Below, in pieces: positions 26,062 to 33,278 of a stretch of 43,059 bases of DNA. Location of the stretch: the NCBI GenBank assembly GCA_020430445.1, contig JAGQJZ010000015.1:1-43059 (forward strand). Direction: 5' to 3'. The translations under genes were made by a program, and so were the position numbers. Each line of letters begins with the position of its first letter. Positions within the stretch are counted from its first letter, which is position 1. The notes beneath the pieces are model-generated. The model saw nothing but the letters and a program-made list of their open reading frames with translations, searched no databases and had not been told where the DNA came from. Source of the DNA: Nitrospina sp. Its GTDB lineage: Bacteria > Nitrospinota > Nitrospinia > Nitrospinales > Nitrospinaceae.

Positions 26062-26912
26062 TGTCTCAAGTCGAAGAAGTCCTCAACCAGGCCCTGAAAA
26101 ACCCCACACAGGACGGGGTGAACCTCAATGGCTACGATCTGAAGGGAATCAGCCTGAACGGAACGTCGTTTATCTTCGCCGTGCTCCACGACGTGGTCTT
26201 CGACGAGGCCGAGTTGACCGACATCAACTATTCGGAAGCCAATCTGAAAAGCACCAGGTTCCGCAACGCCCGGCTCAAAAACGTGAACTTCGGCAACACG
26301 TCCCTGCGGGAATCCAATTTTGAAGACGCAACACTGGTTCAGTGCAGTTTCCGCAACACCGACCTGGAGCACGCCATTTTTTCAGGAGCCACCCTGCGCG
26401 GGTGCGATTTCCGGGGCAGCAATCTCAACCACACCAACCTGTACCACACGAAAATCTCGGATTGCGATTTCGGCTTCGCCCGGATGATGTATGTCTACGC
26501 CAAGTCGTCCGAAATCAATAAATGCGTGATGACCGGCATCAACGCACGCGGGGCGGACTTCAGTTTTTCCAGGATGGAAAATGTCGACCTGCGCGGCGCC
26601 ACGCTCAAATATTCCGACTTCAACTCCTGTTCACTGCCCGAAGCCAACCTGTCCAACGCCATCCTCATCGGCTGCGAACTCAAGGACGCCTTCTGCAAAT
26701 TCGCCACCATGATCGAAACCAATCTCGAGGGAGCCGACCTCACCTACGCCAACCTGGAGGAGTGCAATCTGGAAAAGGCCTTCCTCCTGGAGGCCAACCT
26801 GCACGGCACCAACCTGGCCAAGTCCAACCTGAAAAACGCCTACCTGGTGGACTCCAACCACAGCAAAGCCAACACCAAGGGCGCCGACATCAAGAACACC
26901 ATTTTCGACTGA
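26061..26912 (+). CDS. Pentapeptide-repeat protein
   Basis: The 283 residues are nearly all pentapeptide repeats of the A(D/N)LXX type, for example FRNARLKNVNFGNTSLRESN and ANLEECNLEKAFLLEANLHG, forming a right-handed quadrilateral beta-helix. The first 30 residues are helical. It has no signal peptide, so it is likely cytosolic. Its start overlaps the MotA-like stop, which strongly suggests it is part of the cyclase-stator operon. Pentapeptide proteins serve as scaffolds or DNA mimics; a docking role on the stator or cyclase is an inference. Confidence 0.88.
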   Translation: MSQVEEVLNQALKNPTQDGVNLNGYDLKGISLNGTSFIFAVLHDVVFDEAELTDINYSEANLKSTRFRNARLKNVNFGNTSLRESNFEDATLVQCSFRNTDLEHAIFSGATLRGCDFRGSNLNHTNLYHTKISDCDFGFARMMYVYAKSSEINKCVMTGINARGADFSFSRMENVDLRGATLKYSDFNSCSLPEANLSNAILIGCELKDAFCKFATMIETNLEGADLTYANLEECNLEKAFLLEANLHGTNLAKSNLKNAYLVDSNHSKANTKGADIKNTIFD

Positions 26913-26934
26913 TCCGGTTCTGCTGAAACCGGGT
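26912..26934 (+). terminator. Weak hairpin after the pentapeptide gene
   Basis: ATCCGGTT and AACCGGGT form an 8-base stem (one G-U) around CTGCTGA directly after the stop codon. No T-run follows, so intrinsic termination is doubtful; it may only be a processing or pausing site. Confidence 0.25.
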
Positions 26935-26967
26935 TAAACTGAGGGTTCAACCCAACAGGAGCCCGTT

Positions 26968-27582
26968 ATGAAAGTGAACCGAATTCCCTTTGCATTTTTG
27001 CTGCTTGCCCTCTTCCTTGGCCTGACCGCGTTCAACACGCAAGACCGGATCGCCGCCTACGAATCGCCCGAACGCGCCGTCTGGCAGAAACCGGACGAGG
27101 TCGTGGCTGCATTGAAAATCCGGGAGGGAAGCCAGATCGCCGACCTCGGCTCGGGCAGCGGCTACTTCACCTTCCGCCTGGCCGATGCCACGGGCCCCTC
27201 GGGCAAAGTCTATGCGGTGGATGTGAACTCCGAGATGAACGAATACGTCAACGGGCGGGCGGAGAAGGGCGGCTACCAAAACGTCTCAACCGTGCTGGCC
27301 GCAACGGACGACCCCAGACTTCCTCAAGCGGGCATCGACCTGATCTTCTCCTGCGACAGCTACCACCATCTGGAAAACAGGACGGCCTATTTTAAAAACG
27401 TCAAACAGTATTTAAAGCCCGGCGCGCGGGTGGCGATTATTGACTTCAAGAAGGAAGCGTTCCATCACTATACCGAGAGCCATATCATCAAGCAGGAAAT
27501 GGAAGCCGCCGGCTACAAATTGGAAGAGGAAATCGACACCCTCCCCCGCCAGCATTTTTTAATATTTTCTATTGAGGGGTAA
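26968..27582 (+). CDS. Class I SAM-dependent methyltransferase with signal sequence
   Basis: The 204-residue protein has a strong N-terminal hydrophobic stretch (PFAFLLLALFLGLTAFN) after a basic start MKVNR, then a Rossmann methyltransferase core: motif I IADLGSGSGYFTFRLA, acidic motif II YAVDVNSEM, IDLIFSCDSYHHLEN and the post-motif LKPGARVAIIDFKKE. The ATG has a good AGGAG site. Export or membrane anchoring is inferred from the N-terminus and is odd for an enzyme needing SAM. Substrate unknown. It stands 55 bases after the pentapeptide gene and could belong to that transcript. Confidence 0.82.
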   Translation: MKVNRIPFAFLLLALFLGLTAFNTQDRIAAYESPERAVWQKPDEVVAALKIREGSQIADLGSGSGYFTFRLADATGPSGKVYAVDVNSEMNEYVNGRAEKGGYQNVSTVLAATDDPRLPQAGIDLIFSCDSYHHLENRTAYFKNVKQYLKPGARVAIIDFKKEAFHHYTESHIIKQEMEAAGYKLEEEIDTLPRQHFLIFSIEG

Positions 27583-27868
27583 TATACCAATGGAAAACTA
27601 AAATTTACAAAGAAGCCGGATTGAGAAGTTTACTGAAAAAGAATATTTTATTTTGCCAAAGCCAAAACCACCGAGCCGCCCAATAGCTGCAACTTATACA
27701 ATCCCCTGTCTATTCTTTCCACAAGGGCTTGTCCTTTCCAAGTCTGTATTTTCCAACCACCTCTCCCTAATGACGCCTGCAACGCTAAAAACGGGGCTAC
27801 CAAGCGAATCAAAAATAGGGAGCGTGGCCCAGATATTCATCCGAAGAATCCGTGCCCCGAAGGGTTAG
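27583..27868. other. Gene-poor stretch
   Basis: Together with the repeat that follows it, this is a 347-base gap that is AT-richer than its neighbours. I see no credible gene. A minus-strand frame over about 27646-27840 is open and ends GLYKLQLLGGSVVLALAK but has no start codon or ribosome site; it could be a decayed gene end. A 71-codon plus-strand frame from 27653 also lacks support. Confidence 0.4.
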
Positions 27869-27914
27869 ATCCAGACTTCTGGATTGCGTCGTCGCGTTGC
27901 TCCTCGCAATGACA
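27869..27914. repeat. REP-like intergenic repeat
   Basis: The segment includes CAGACTTCTGGATTGCGTCG and GCTCCTCGCAATGACA. Elements of the form GATTGC...GTCGC...CTCCTCGCAATGAC are known as dispersed intergenic repeats in many bacterial genomes. Only one copy lies in this window, so repetition is argued from recognition of the element type, not from copies seen here. Confidence 0.5.
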
Positions 27915-27929
27915 AAAGGTTTCTCCTTT

Positions 27930-28826
27930 TTACCTAATACCCTTTTCCCCAACCGGCATCACACACCTGAACCCGACATTTTCGTAAAATTCGTCTGGGT
28001 CGGCTTCGGTGCGGTGGAATACGTACCGGTACGCGTCCAGAAAATAATGCCCCCCCTTCTGGAATCCGTTGCCACGCATCACCTTCAACCGTCCACCCAT
28101 TTTCTTGTTGCGGTAGTCGCTTCCCTTATACGGCAGGTACCAGCTCAAGGTCCATTCCATCACGTTACCGCCCATGTCGTACGCGCCGTAAGGACTCACG
28201 TCCTTCGGGTATTCGCCCACATTGGCGAAGTCTTTCTTCCCCTCCAATCCCATGTTGGAGATCCCTTTCTGGTATTCATTTCCCCAGGGGAACAGGCGGC
28301 CGTCGGTTCCGCGCGCGGCCTTCTCCCATTGCTCCTCCGTGGGCAGAATCTTCCCCGCCCACAGCGCGTAGGCCATGGCCTCGCCCCAGGACACATTGGT
28401 CACGGGCTGGTTTCCCGTTCCTTCGGGAAACGCCTCCCCTTCCCAGTGAGAGGGACGGTCGTGATAGCGCGTGGCTTCCAGGAAACGCTGGTATTCGCGG
28501 TTGGTCACTTCATACTTGTCGATGTAGAACGCGGGCAGGTCGAGTTTCTGCTGCGGCCCCTGGTCGACAAACAGGGGTTTCACGGTGCCGATCTTGAGGT
28601 GGGTGTTGTCCGGATCCTTCATGTCCGTTCCCAGCAGGAACTCCCCGGCGGGCACCAGCACCATCTCCTTGCCGTCGATCTTGCTGACGATCCCCCTGGC
28701 GGGCGCAGAGTTTTCGCTTTGCTCCGGATTGGAGCCGCCGGAGCAACCGGCCAGAAGCGACACCAGCGCCAGCCCCAAAGCGGCCCTGCACAGGGGGGAC
28801 AACCGGATTGCGGGATAAAGAGTCAT
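27930..28826 (-). CDS. Formylglycine-generating-enzyme-like lipoprotein
   Basis: The 298-residue protein has a signal peptide ending in the lipobox LLAGC (cysteine near residue 28), so it is probably a lipoprotein. The rest is an FGE-sulfatase (SUMF1) fold: MVLVPAGEFLLGTDMKDPDN, FYIDKYEVTNREYQRFLEAT, PVTNVSWGEAMAYALWAG, LPTEEQWEKAARGTDGRLFP, GGNVMEWTLSWY and FRCVMPV. I do not see the paired cysteines of true sulfatase-activating enzymes near the C-terminus, so a binding or structural role is more likely. It starts immediately after the stop of the small acidic gene. Confidence 0.87.
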   Translation of the reverse strand: MTLYPAIRLSPLCRAALGLALVSLLAGCSGGSNPEQSENSAPARGIVSKIDGKEMVLVPAGEFLLGTDMKDPDNTHLKIGTVKPLFVDQGPQQKLDLPAFYIDKYEVTNREYQRFLEATRYHDRPSHWEGEAFPEGTGNQPVTNVSWGEAMAYALWAGKILPTEEQWEKAARGTDGRLFPWGNEYQKGISNMGLEGKKDFANVGEYPKDVSPYGAYDMGGNVMEWTLSWYLPYKGSDYRNKKMGGRLKVMRGNGFQKGGHYFLDAYRYVFHRTEADPDEFYENVGFRCVMPVGEKGIR

Positions 28827-29123
28827 TTAGAAATCGTCGTCATCGTCATCATCTCCGTCAACGATATCGTGCTGGGCGTCCACCTCGGCCTGCTCCGCCT
28901 GGTCCATCAGTTCCTTGATCTGCCCGTAACCGGTGGCCATGCGCTGGATATTGATCAGCAGATTGATCAACTCCTCGTCCGGGCACTCGCGCATTCCGCT
29001 CACCAGGGAACCGCGCGGGTCATCGGCAAATTGTTCGTCCCACTTGTCGAACGTAGTCAGGATCTTGTCCTTGCAGTGAATGAGGTCGTAAAAGAAACTT
29101 TGTATTTCAATTTTCGCGGCCAT
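28827..29123 (-). CDS. Small protein with poly-aspartate tail
   Basis: Not recognised. I take the ATG at 29123 (MAAKIEIQSFFYDLIHCKDK) because it has a TAGGA site just upstream; an in-frame codon 34 residues earlier lacks one. The 98-residue product is mostly helical, with DKWDEQFADDPRGSLVSGMR and LINLLINIQRMATGYGQIKE, and ends in an acidic tail with seven consecutive aspartates before a final Phe. Acidic tails of this kind often bind cations or basic partners. The next gene starts at the following base, so the two are co-transcribed. Confidence 0.7.
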   Translation of the reverse strand: MAAKIEIQSFFYDLIHCKDKILTTFDKWDEQFADDPRGSLVSGMRECPDEELINLLINIQRMATGYGQIKELMDQAEQAEVDAQHDIVDGDDDDDDDF

Positions 29124-29289
29124 GTATCCTACCTGTGCAAAAAGGGATTCGAAATTATTCCCGATTCGGGATTGAGTTGATGAATCGTGCAAAAATTCCA
29201 TAGATACCACAAGTCCCGCCCGCACCCAAACGTTCCTTTGGAGTTTTCAGAATAACCCGGATGGGGTGCCGCCAAAACCCTGAATTTGT

Positions 29290-29319
29290 TTGAACTGCCG
29301 GGTGCGGATAATGTATTTT
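29290..29319 (+). promoter_or_regulatory. Candidate promoter of the DUF1566 gene
   Basis: TTGAAC (29290-29295), 18 bases, TATTTT (29314-29319) lies 65 bases before the ATG. The rest of the 260-base gap holds a short inverted repeat TCCCGATTCGGGA (29159-29171), 36 bases before the acidic-protein start on the other strand, and no gene. Confidence 0.35.
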
Positions 29320-29383
29320 ATTTAAAAGCACGTCTTCCCCTCTGCCGGAAGACCCGGTTTCAACGCCTCAACTCCACTTTCAC

Positions 29384-29857
29384 ATGGCCGAACGCTTTAT
29401 CGACAACGAAAACGGGACCATCAGCGACACCAAATACAAGCTGATGTGGACCAAGGAGGACAGCTACCTCATGCGGGGCCGCTGGTGCAACTGGAAGGGC
29501 GCCAACAAGTTCGTCGCCTGGCTCAACGAGCAGAAATTCGGCGGCCACGACGACTGGCGTTTGCCCAAAAACCAGGAATGCCGCAACCTCTACGACCACG
29601 ACTCCAAGAACATGGATTTCAACGGCGACATCGTCCACCTCGACTTCATCTTTCCCGAAGGCTGCGGCTCCACCTACTGGTGCCAGGAGGACAACGGCAT
29701 CAACGCCATGGCCTACAATTTTTACAGCGACCGGGGCTACCTGATCCGTAAAACCGCCAAGGACGAATCGTTCATGTCCGCCCGCGCCGTGCGCGGGACC
29801 GGCAAGGCCAAGGTGGCCAACCGCGTTTCCACCACCGGCCGCAGCCGGCGGGAATAA
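29384..29857 (+). CDS. DUF1566 (Lcl-type C-lectin fold) protein
   Basis: The 157-residue protein has the DUF1566 signature: RFIDNENGTISDTKYKLMWT at the N-terminus, NKFVAWLNEQKFGGHDDWRL with PKNQECRNLYD, TYWCQEDNGINAMAYNF and SARAVRG. DUF1566 domains share the C-type-lectin-like fold with FGE proteins and are usually exported, but this copy has no signal peptide. The C-terminus is basic (TTGRSRRE). Function unknown. It is followed by alr after about 40 bases and may be co-transcribed with it. Confidence 0.82.
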   Translation: MAERFIDNENGTISDTKYKLMWTKEDSYLMRGRWCNWKGANKFVAWLNEQKFGGHDDWRLPKNQECRNLYDHDSKNMDFNGDIVHLDFIFPEGCGSTYWCQEDNGINAMAYNFYSDRGYLIRKTAKDESFMSARAVRGTGKAKVANRVSTTGRSRRE

Positions 29858-29897
29858 TCCCCGCGTTCCTACCGGAGACGTCACCACGGAGACCGTC

Positions 29898-31076
29898 ATC
29901 AACAACGCCAATACCAGCACCGGCAAACACCGGACAACGGTCGCCGAGATCGACCTTGCGGCTTTGCGGTCCAACTTCAGAACCGCACAGGGACTGCTGC
30001 GTCCGGGCGTCAAAACAATGGCCGTGGTCAAGGCGGACGGCTACGGCCACGGTTCCGTGGCCTGCGCCCGGGCTCTGGTGGAAGAAGGCGCTCACGCCCT
30101 GGGCGTCGGCATCCTGGAAGAGGGTCTGCTGCTGCGGCGGGAAGGCATTCGGGTTCCCATCCAGGTGCTGGGCAGCGTGTTCCCGGAAGAAATCGACGAC
30201 CTGATCCAGAACGACCTGACCACCACCCTGTGCTCGCTCGAACTGGCGCGGGACATCGCCCGCCGGGCGGAGCGGCTCAACCGGCAGGCCGGCGTGCATG
30301 TCAAAGTCAACACCGGCATGAGCCGCCTCGGTATCGCCCCCCAGTCCGCGCCCGGATTTTTCGAGGAACTGGCGGCGTTCAAGTCCCTGCGCATCGACTC
30401 CGTCTTCACCCACTTCGCCTCGGCGGATGAAGCCGACCCGGCTTTTTCCCGGGAGCAGTTGAAAAAATTCGAAACGACCCTCGACCGGTTGAAGCAGCAC
30501 GGCATTCCCGTAACGTGCGCCCATTCGGCCAACAGCGCCGCGCTGCTGCAATATCCTGCAAGCCACCTGGACATGGTCCGCCCGGGAATCCTGCTTTACG
30601 GCGTGCTGACCTCCCCCGACCTGGAGCCTTACCGCAAGGTCCTGCAAAACAGTCCGCACGGCTTTGCCCCGGTCATGCAGTGGAAAACCCGCATCCTGCG
30701 GCTGAACCCGATTCCCTCCGGAACCCCGCTCAGCTACGGGCGCAAATTCACCACGAAAAGGGAGAGCCTGATCGCCACGTTGCCCGTCGGGTACGCCGAC
30801 GGATTGCAACGGAGCCTTTCCGGCAAAATGCAGGTGCTCGTCCACGGCCAACGTGTCCCGCAAGTGGGAGCGATCTGCATGGACCTGTCGATGATTGACG
30901 TGACCGCTATTCCCGGCGTGCAGGAAGGCGACGAGGTGGTGCTGTTCGGCAAGCAGGGAGAAGCGTCGATCTCAATCGAGGAAGTGGCGGGCTGGTGCGG
31001 CACCCTGCCCTACGAAATCATGTGCGGCGTCGGCAAGCGGGTGCCCCGGGTGCACCTCCCGGAAAGCGGGAGTTAG
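29898..31076 (+). CDS. alr: Alanine racemase, start codon not canonical
   Basis: Alr makes D-alanine for peptidoglycan using PLP. AVVKADGYGHGS carries the PLP lysine, GVHVKVNTGMSRLGI, DMVRPGILLYG, LSYGRKFTT (catalytic Tyr side) and AICMDLSMIDVT follow in order. The conserved N-terminal stretch AEIDLAALRSNFRTAQGLL begins upstream of the first in-frame ATG/GTG/TTG (TTG at 29964), and the frame is open back to a TGA at 29742 without any canonical start. I set the start at ATC 29898, which has GGAG 6 bases before it; initiation at ATC, or a base error, is inferred. From TTG 29964 the protein would be 370 residues and lack the first strand. The gene overlaps convergent pyrD by 4 bases. Confidence 0.88.
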   Translation: MNNANTSTGKHRTTVAEIDLAALRSNFRTAQGLLRPGVKTMAVVKADGYGHGSVACARALVEEGAHALGVGILEEGLLLRREGIRVPIQVLGSVFPEEIDDLIQNDLTTTLCSLELARDIARRAERLNRQAGVHVKVNTGMSRLGIAPQSAPGFFEELAAFKSLRIDSVFTHFASADEADPAFSREQLKKFETTLDRLKQHGIPVTCAHSANSAALLQYPASHLDMVRPGILLYGVLTSPDLEPYRKVLQNSPHGFAPVMQWKTRILRLNPIPSGTPLSYGRKFTTKRESLIATLPVGYADGLQRSLSGKMQVLVHGQRVPQVGAICMDLSMIDVTAIPGVQEGDEVVLFGKQGEASISIEEVAGWCGTLPYEIMCGVGKRVPRVHLPESGS

Positions 31077-32011
31077 AGCGGATACAGTTCGGAAATCGAT
31101 CGGACGCCGTTGTCGCGGCACCAGGTTTTCATCCCTTGCACAATCTTAAGCGTTACGCCGGGATCGAAAAAATTGGCCGTTCCCACCTGCACCGCCCGTG
31201 CTCCGGCCATGAGGTATTCCAGCGCGTCCTCCGCCGTGCGAATTCCCCCCACGCCAAACAGCGGCACCTTCACCGCCCGCGCCGTGTGGTACACCATCTG
31301 CAATGAAATCGGCTTGATGGCCGGACCGGACAGCCCGCCGGTGATATTGGCGAGATACGGCGCACGGGTTTCAATATCCATCACCATGCCCACGTGGGTG
31401 TTGGTCAAAGACAACGCGTCCGCCCCTGCCGCCTCCGCCGCGCGCGCGGTTTCCGTGATGTCGGTCACGTTGGGCGAAAGCTTCACAATGAGAAATTTTG
31501 CAGCCGCCTTCCGCGCCGCCCCCACCACCTCTTCGACCAGGCGCGGATCGGAACTGAATTGATGTCCCCCTTCTTTCACATTGGGACAGGAGATGTTCAT
31601 CTCCAACGCGTCGACGCGTTCATGCGCCGAAAGCGCCTCCGCCATGCGGACGTATTCCTCCACCGTGTTGCCGAAAAAATTGCAGATGACCGCACAGGAG
31701 TATTGCGCGATGCGCGGCAGTTTTTCAGCGGCGAATTTTTCGAGACCCACGTTTTCCAGCCCGATGGCGTTGAGCATGCCCTCTCCCGATTCGGCCACGC
31801 GCGGCACCGGATTGCCCAGACGCGGCTCGAGAGACAACCCCTTGGTGCAGAATCCCCCCAATTGGTTGAGATCGACAAACGGGGTGAATTCCAGCCCGTA
31901 CCCGAACGTCCCCGAAGCTGCAACCACTGGATTTTTAAGGGAAAATTTCCCCATCGAGACAGACAGGTCTGGATTGTTCGGACTGGAAATCACAGGGAGC
32001 TCCGGTGGCAT
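31073..32011 (-). CDS. pyrD: Dihydroorotate dehydrogenase, class 1B type
   Basis: PyrD oxidises dihydroorotate to orotate in pyrimidine synthesis, in the cytoplasm with FMN. The 312-residue length and LKNPVVAASGTFGYGLEF at the N-terminus fit class 1. The catalytic base is the cysteine of MNISCPNVKEGG, which marks class 1; the FMN site includes FLIVKLSPNV, SLTNTHVG and VPLFGVGGIRTAEDALEYLM. The length and GIRTAEDALE end resemble class 1B, which needs PyrK; pyrK is not in the window, so the electron acceptor is open. No strong ribosome site precedes the ATG. Confidence 0.93.
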   Translation of the reverse strand: MPPELPVISSPNNPDLSVSMGKFSLKNPVVAASGTFGYGLEFTPFVDLNQLGGFCTKGLSLEPRLGNPVPRVAESGEGMLNAIGLENVGLEKFAAEKLPRIAQYSCAVICNFFGNTVEEYVRMAEALSAHERVDALEMNISCPNVKEGGHQFSSDPRLVEEVVGAARKAAAKFLIVKLSPNVTDITETARAAEAAGADALSLTNTHVGMVMDIETRAPYLANITGGLSGPAIKPISLQMVYHTARAVKVPLFGVGGIRTAEDALEYLMAGARAVQVGTANFFDPGVTLKIVQGMKTWCRDNGVRSISELYPL

Positions 32012-32051
32012 GCAAAAGGGCTGAAACTTATTAAACTACAAATACTTGCAC

Positions 32052-32080
32052 TTGACACCTGTTTTTTGTAAAAATATAAT
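32052..32080 (+). promoter_or_regulatory. Perfect consensus sigma-70 promoter
   Basis: TTGACA (32052-32057), exactly 17 bases, TATAAT (32075-32080). Both hexamers match the sigma-70 consensus at every position, which is rare. Transcription should start near 32087, giving a leader of about 165 bases before the SPOR gene or a separate small RNA. Confidence 0.8.
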
Positions 32081-32086
32081 AGCAAT

Positions 32087-32251
32087 GAAATCAATTGGTT
32101 AGTTTTTACTGTTTTTAACTGATTGAAATTCAATAAATTAAGAAGCAAAAGGGAACCGGAACTATAACCGGAAAACCGGGAATGAAAAATAGTCTATTGA
32201 ATAATAAGACCTTGATCAGGAAATACCAACCTCCACACTCTGGGTAATGCC
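32087..32251 (+). other. Structured leader or small-RNA region
   Basis: This lies between the perfect promoter and the SPOR start. TCAATTGGTT (32091-32100) and AACTGATTGA (32117-32126) form a 10-base stem with two G-U pairs and a 16-base loop. Three AACCGG units follow at 32154, 32166 and 32174. There is no intrinsic terminator, so readthrough into the SPOR gene is expected. I recognise no riboswitch class or known RNA. Confidence 0.4.
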
Positions 32252-33091
32252 ATGTCAATCAATCTGACCCTTGAAAAACCAGACTCCCCGCAAGAAGAAC
32301 CTCCCGTCCGTTACACCAAGCGCATCGACGACCTGATTGAAGACGCGGAGATTGAAGCTGAAATCGAAGCGGAACGCAAGGTACGCGCTAAGAACACCAA
32401 AATCGTCGCCATCTCCGTCGTGGCCATCGGCCTGCTCGGCTTCCTTTACTATGGCATTCAATCCCAGTCCTTTTCACCGGATAAATCCCAGAAAGCAGAA
32501 GCGCCCAAAGTCGCCCAACTGACTCCCAAGGCAGCCGCGAAACCGGCACCCGCCTCCCAGGAAACCAACGCGGCCGCCGGGAGCACGGTCCCTGAAATAA
32601 AGCCCGTGGCCAAAACGCCTGCGACGCCGGCCAAACCCGAACCGGCGAAGCCGGCCGAGAAAGCGCCCGTCAAAACCGCGAAGGCGCCGGTTGCCGAGTC
32701 CAAAAGTCCTTCTAAAAAAATAAGCTTTTCCAGCGCTTCCAAAACCGAAACCACGAAAACGCAAAAGCCCACAGGCACTCCGCTCAATGCCCTGAGCCTG
32801 CCGCCCGCGAGGACCTTGCAGACTCCCGTAAAATCAGCCGGCACCGCAGCCGGAGGCTACTTCGTGCAGGTAGGCGCCTTCTCCAGCAAGGCCAATGCCA
32901 GCCGCATGGCCAACAAATTGAAAAGCGCCGGATTTACGCCGACTCTCGGAACGAAAACGGTCAACAACAAAACGGTCAACGTGGTCAAGATTGGGGGATT
33001 CGAATCCTCCGGGCAAGCCAAATCGGCCCGTTCGGACCTGAACCGCGCCGGATTTAAAAACTCCTTCGTTTTCTTTTCCAAGCAGGGTTGA
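32252..33091 (+). CDS. SPOR-domain membrane protein (FtsN-like layout)
   Basis: SPOR domains bind denuded glycan strands at the division septum. The 279-residue protein has a 50-residue acidic cytoplasmic tail (IDDLIEDAEIEAEIEAERKV), one membrane helix (about 50-67, IVAISVVAIGLLGFLYYGIQ), a long Ala/Lys/Pro-rich periplasmic linker (75-200) and a C-terminal SPOR domain starting GYFVQVGAFSSKANASRMAN and ending DLNRAGFKNSFVFF. That is the order found in FtsN and related proteins. No other division gene is near. It is driven by a consensus promoter and closed by a strong terminator, so it is a single-gene unit. Confidence 0.9.
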   Translation: MSINLTLEKPDSPQEEPPVRYTKRIDDLIEDAEIEAEIEAERKVRAKNTKIVAISVVAIGLLGFLYYGIQSQSFSPDKSQKAEAPKVAQLTPKAAAKPAPASQETNAAAGSTVPEIKPVAKTPATPAKPEPAKPAEKAPVKTAKAPVAESKSPSKKISFSSASKTETTKTQKPTGTPLNALSLPPARTLQTPVKSAGTAAGGYFVQVGAFSSKANASRMANKLKSAGFTPTLGTKTVNNKTVNVVKIGGFESSGQAKSARSDLNRAGFKNSFVFFSKQG

Positions 33092-33121
33092 TCTCCCAAA
33101 ACCAGAGAACACATTCTCCCC

Positions 33122-33151
33122 GGGGGGCGAATTCATTTCGCCCCCTTTTTT
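33122..33151 (+). terminator. Intrinsic terminator of the SPOR gene
   Basis: GGGGGCGAA (33123-33131) pairs perfectly with TTCGCCCCC (33137-33145) around TTCAT and is followed by six T. It lies 30 bases after the stop codon. Confidence 0.92.
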
Positions 33152-33212
33152 CGCTATTCTTTCTCTCCTCCTGTAAGTTAATCTTATAGGACGGCGACAC
33201 CAAGAACACACA

Positions 33213-33229
33213 ACCCTGCCTGGCAGGGT
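33213..33229 (+). promoter_or_regulatory. Perfect palindrome before the His-rich gene
   Basis: ACCCTGCCTGGCAGGGT is an 8-base inverted repeat with a 1-base centre, 49 bases before the start of the histidine-rich gene. Its size and place fit a dimeric repressor or activator site. The regulator is unknown. Confidence 0.4.
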
Positions 33230-33278
33230 CCCGGCTTTTCATTGACCGAACTCTCTATCACCCTTTAAGGAGACAGCA

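Noticed and set aside
27852-29180. A 442-codon plus-strand frame
   Set aside because: It is antisense to the FGE-like lipoprotein and the acidic protein and starts inside the REP-like repeat.
29964-31076. TTG at 29964 as the true alr start
   Set aside because: It falls inside the conserved AALRSNF segment and would remove the first strand of the barrel, although it is the first canonical in-frame start.
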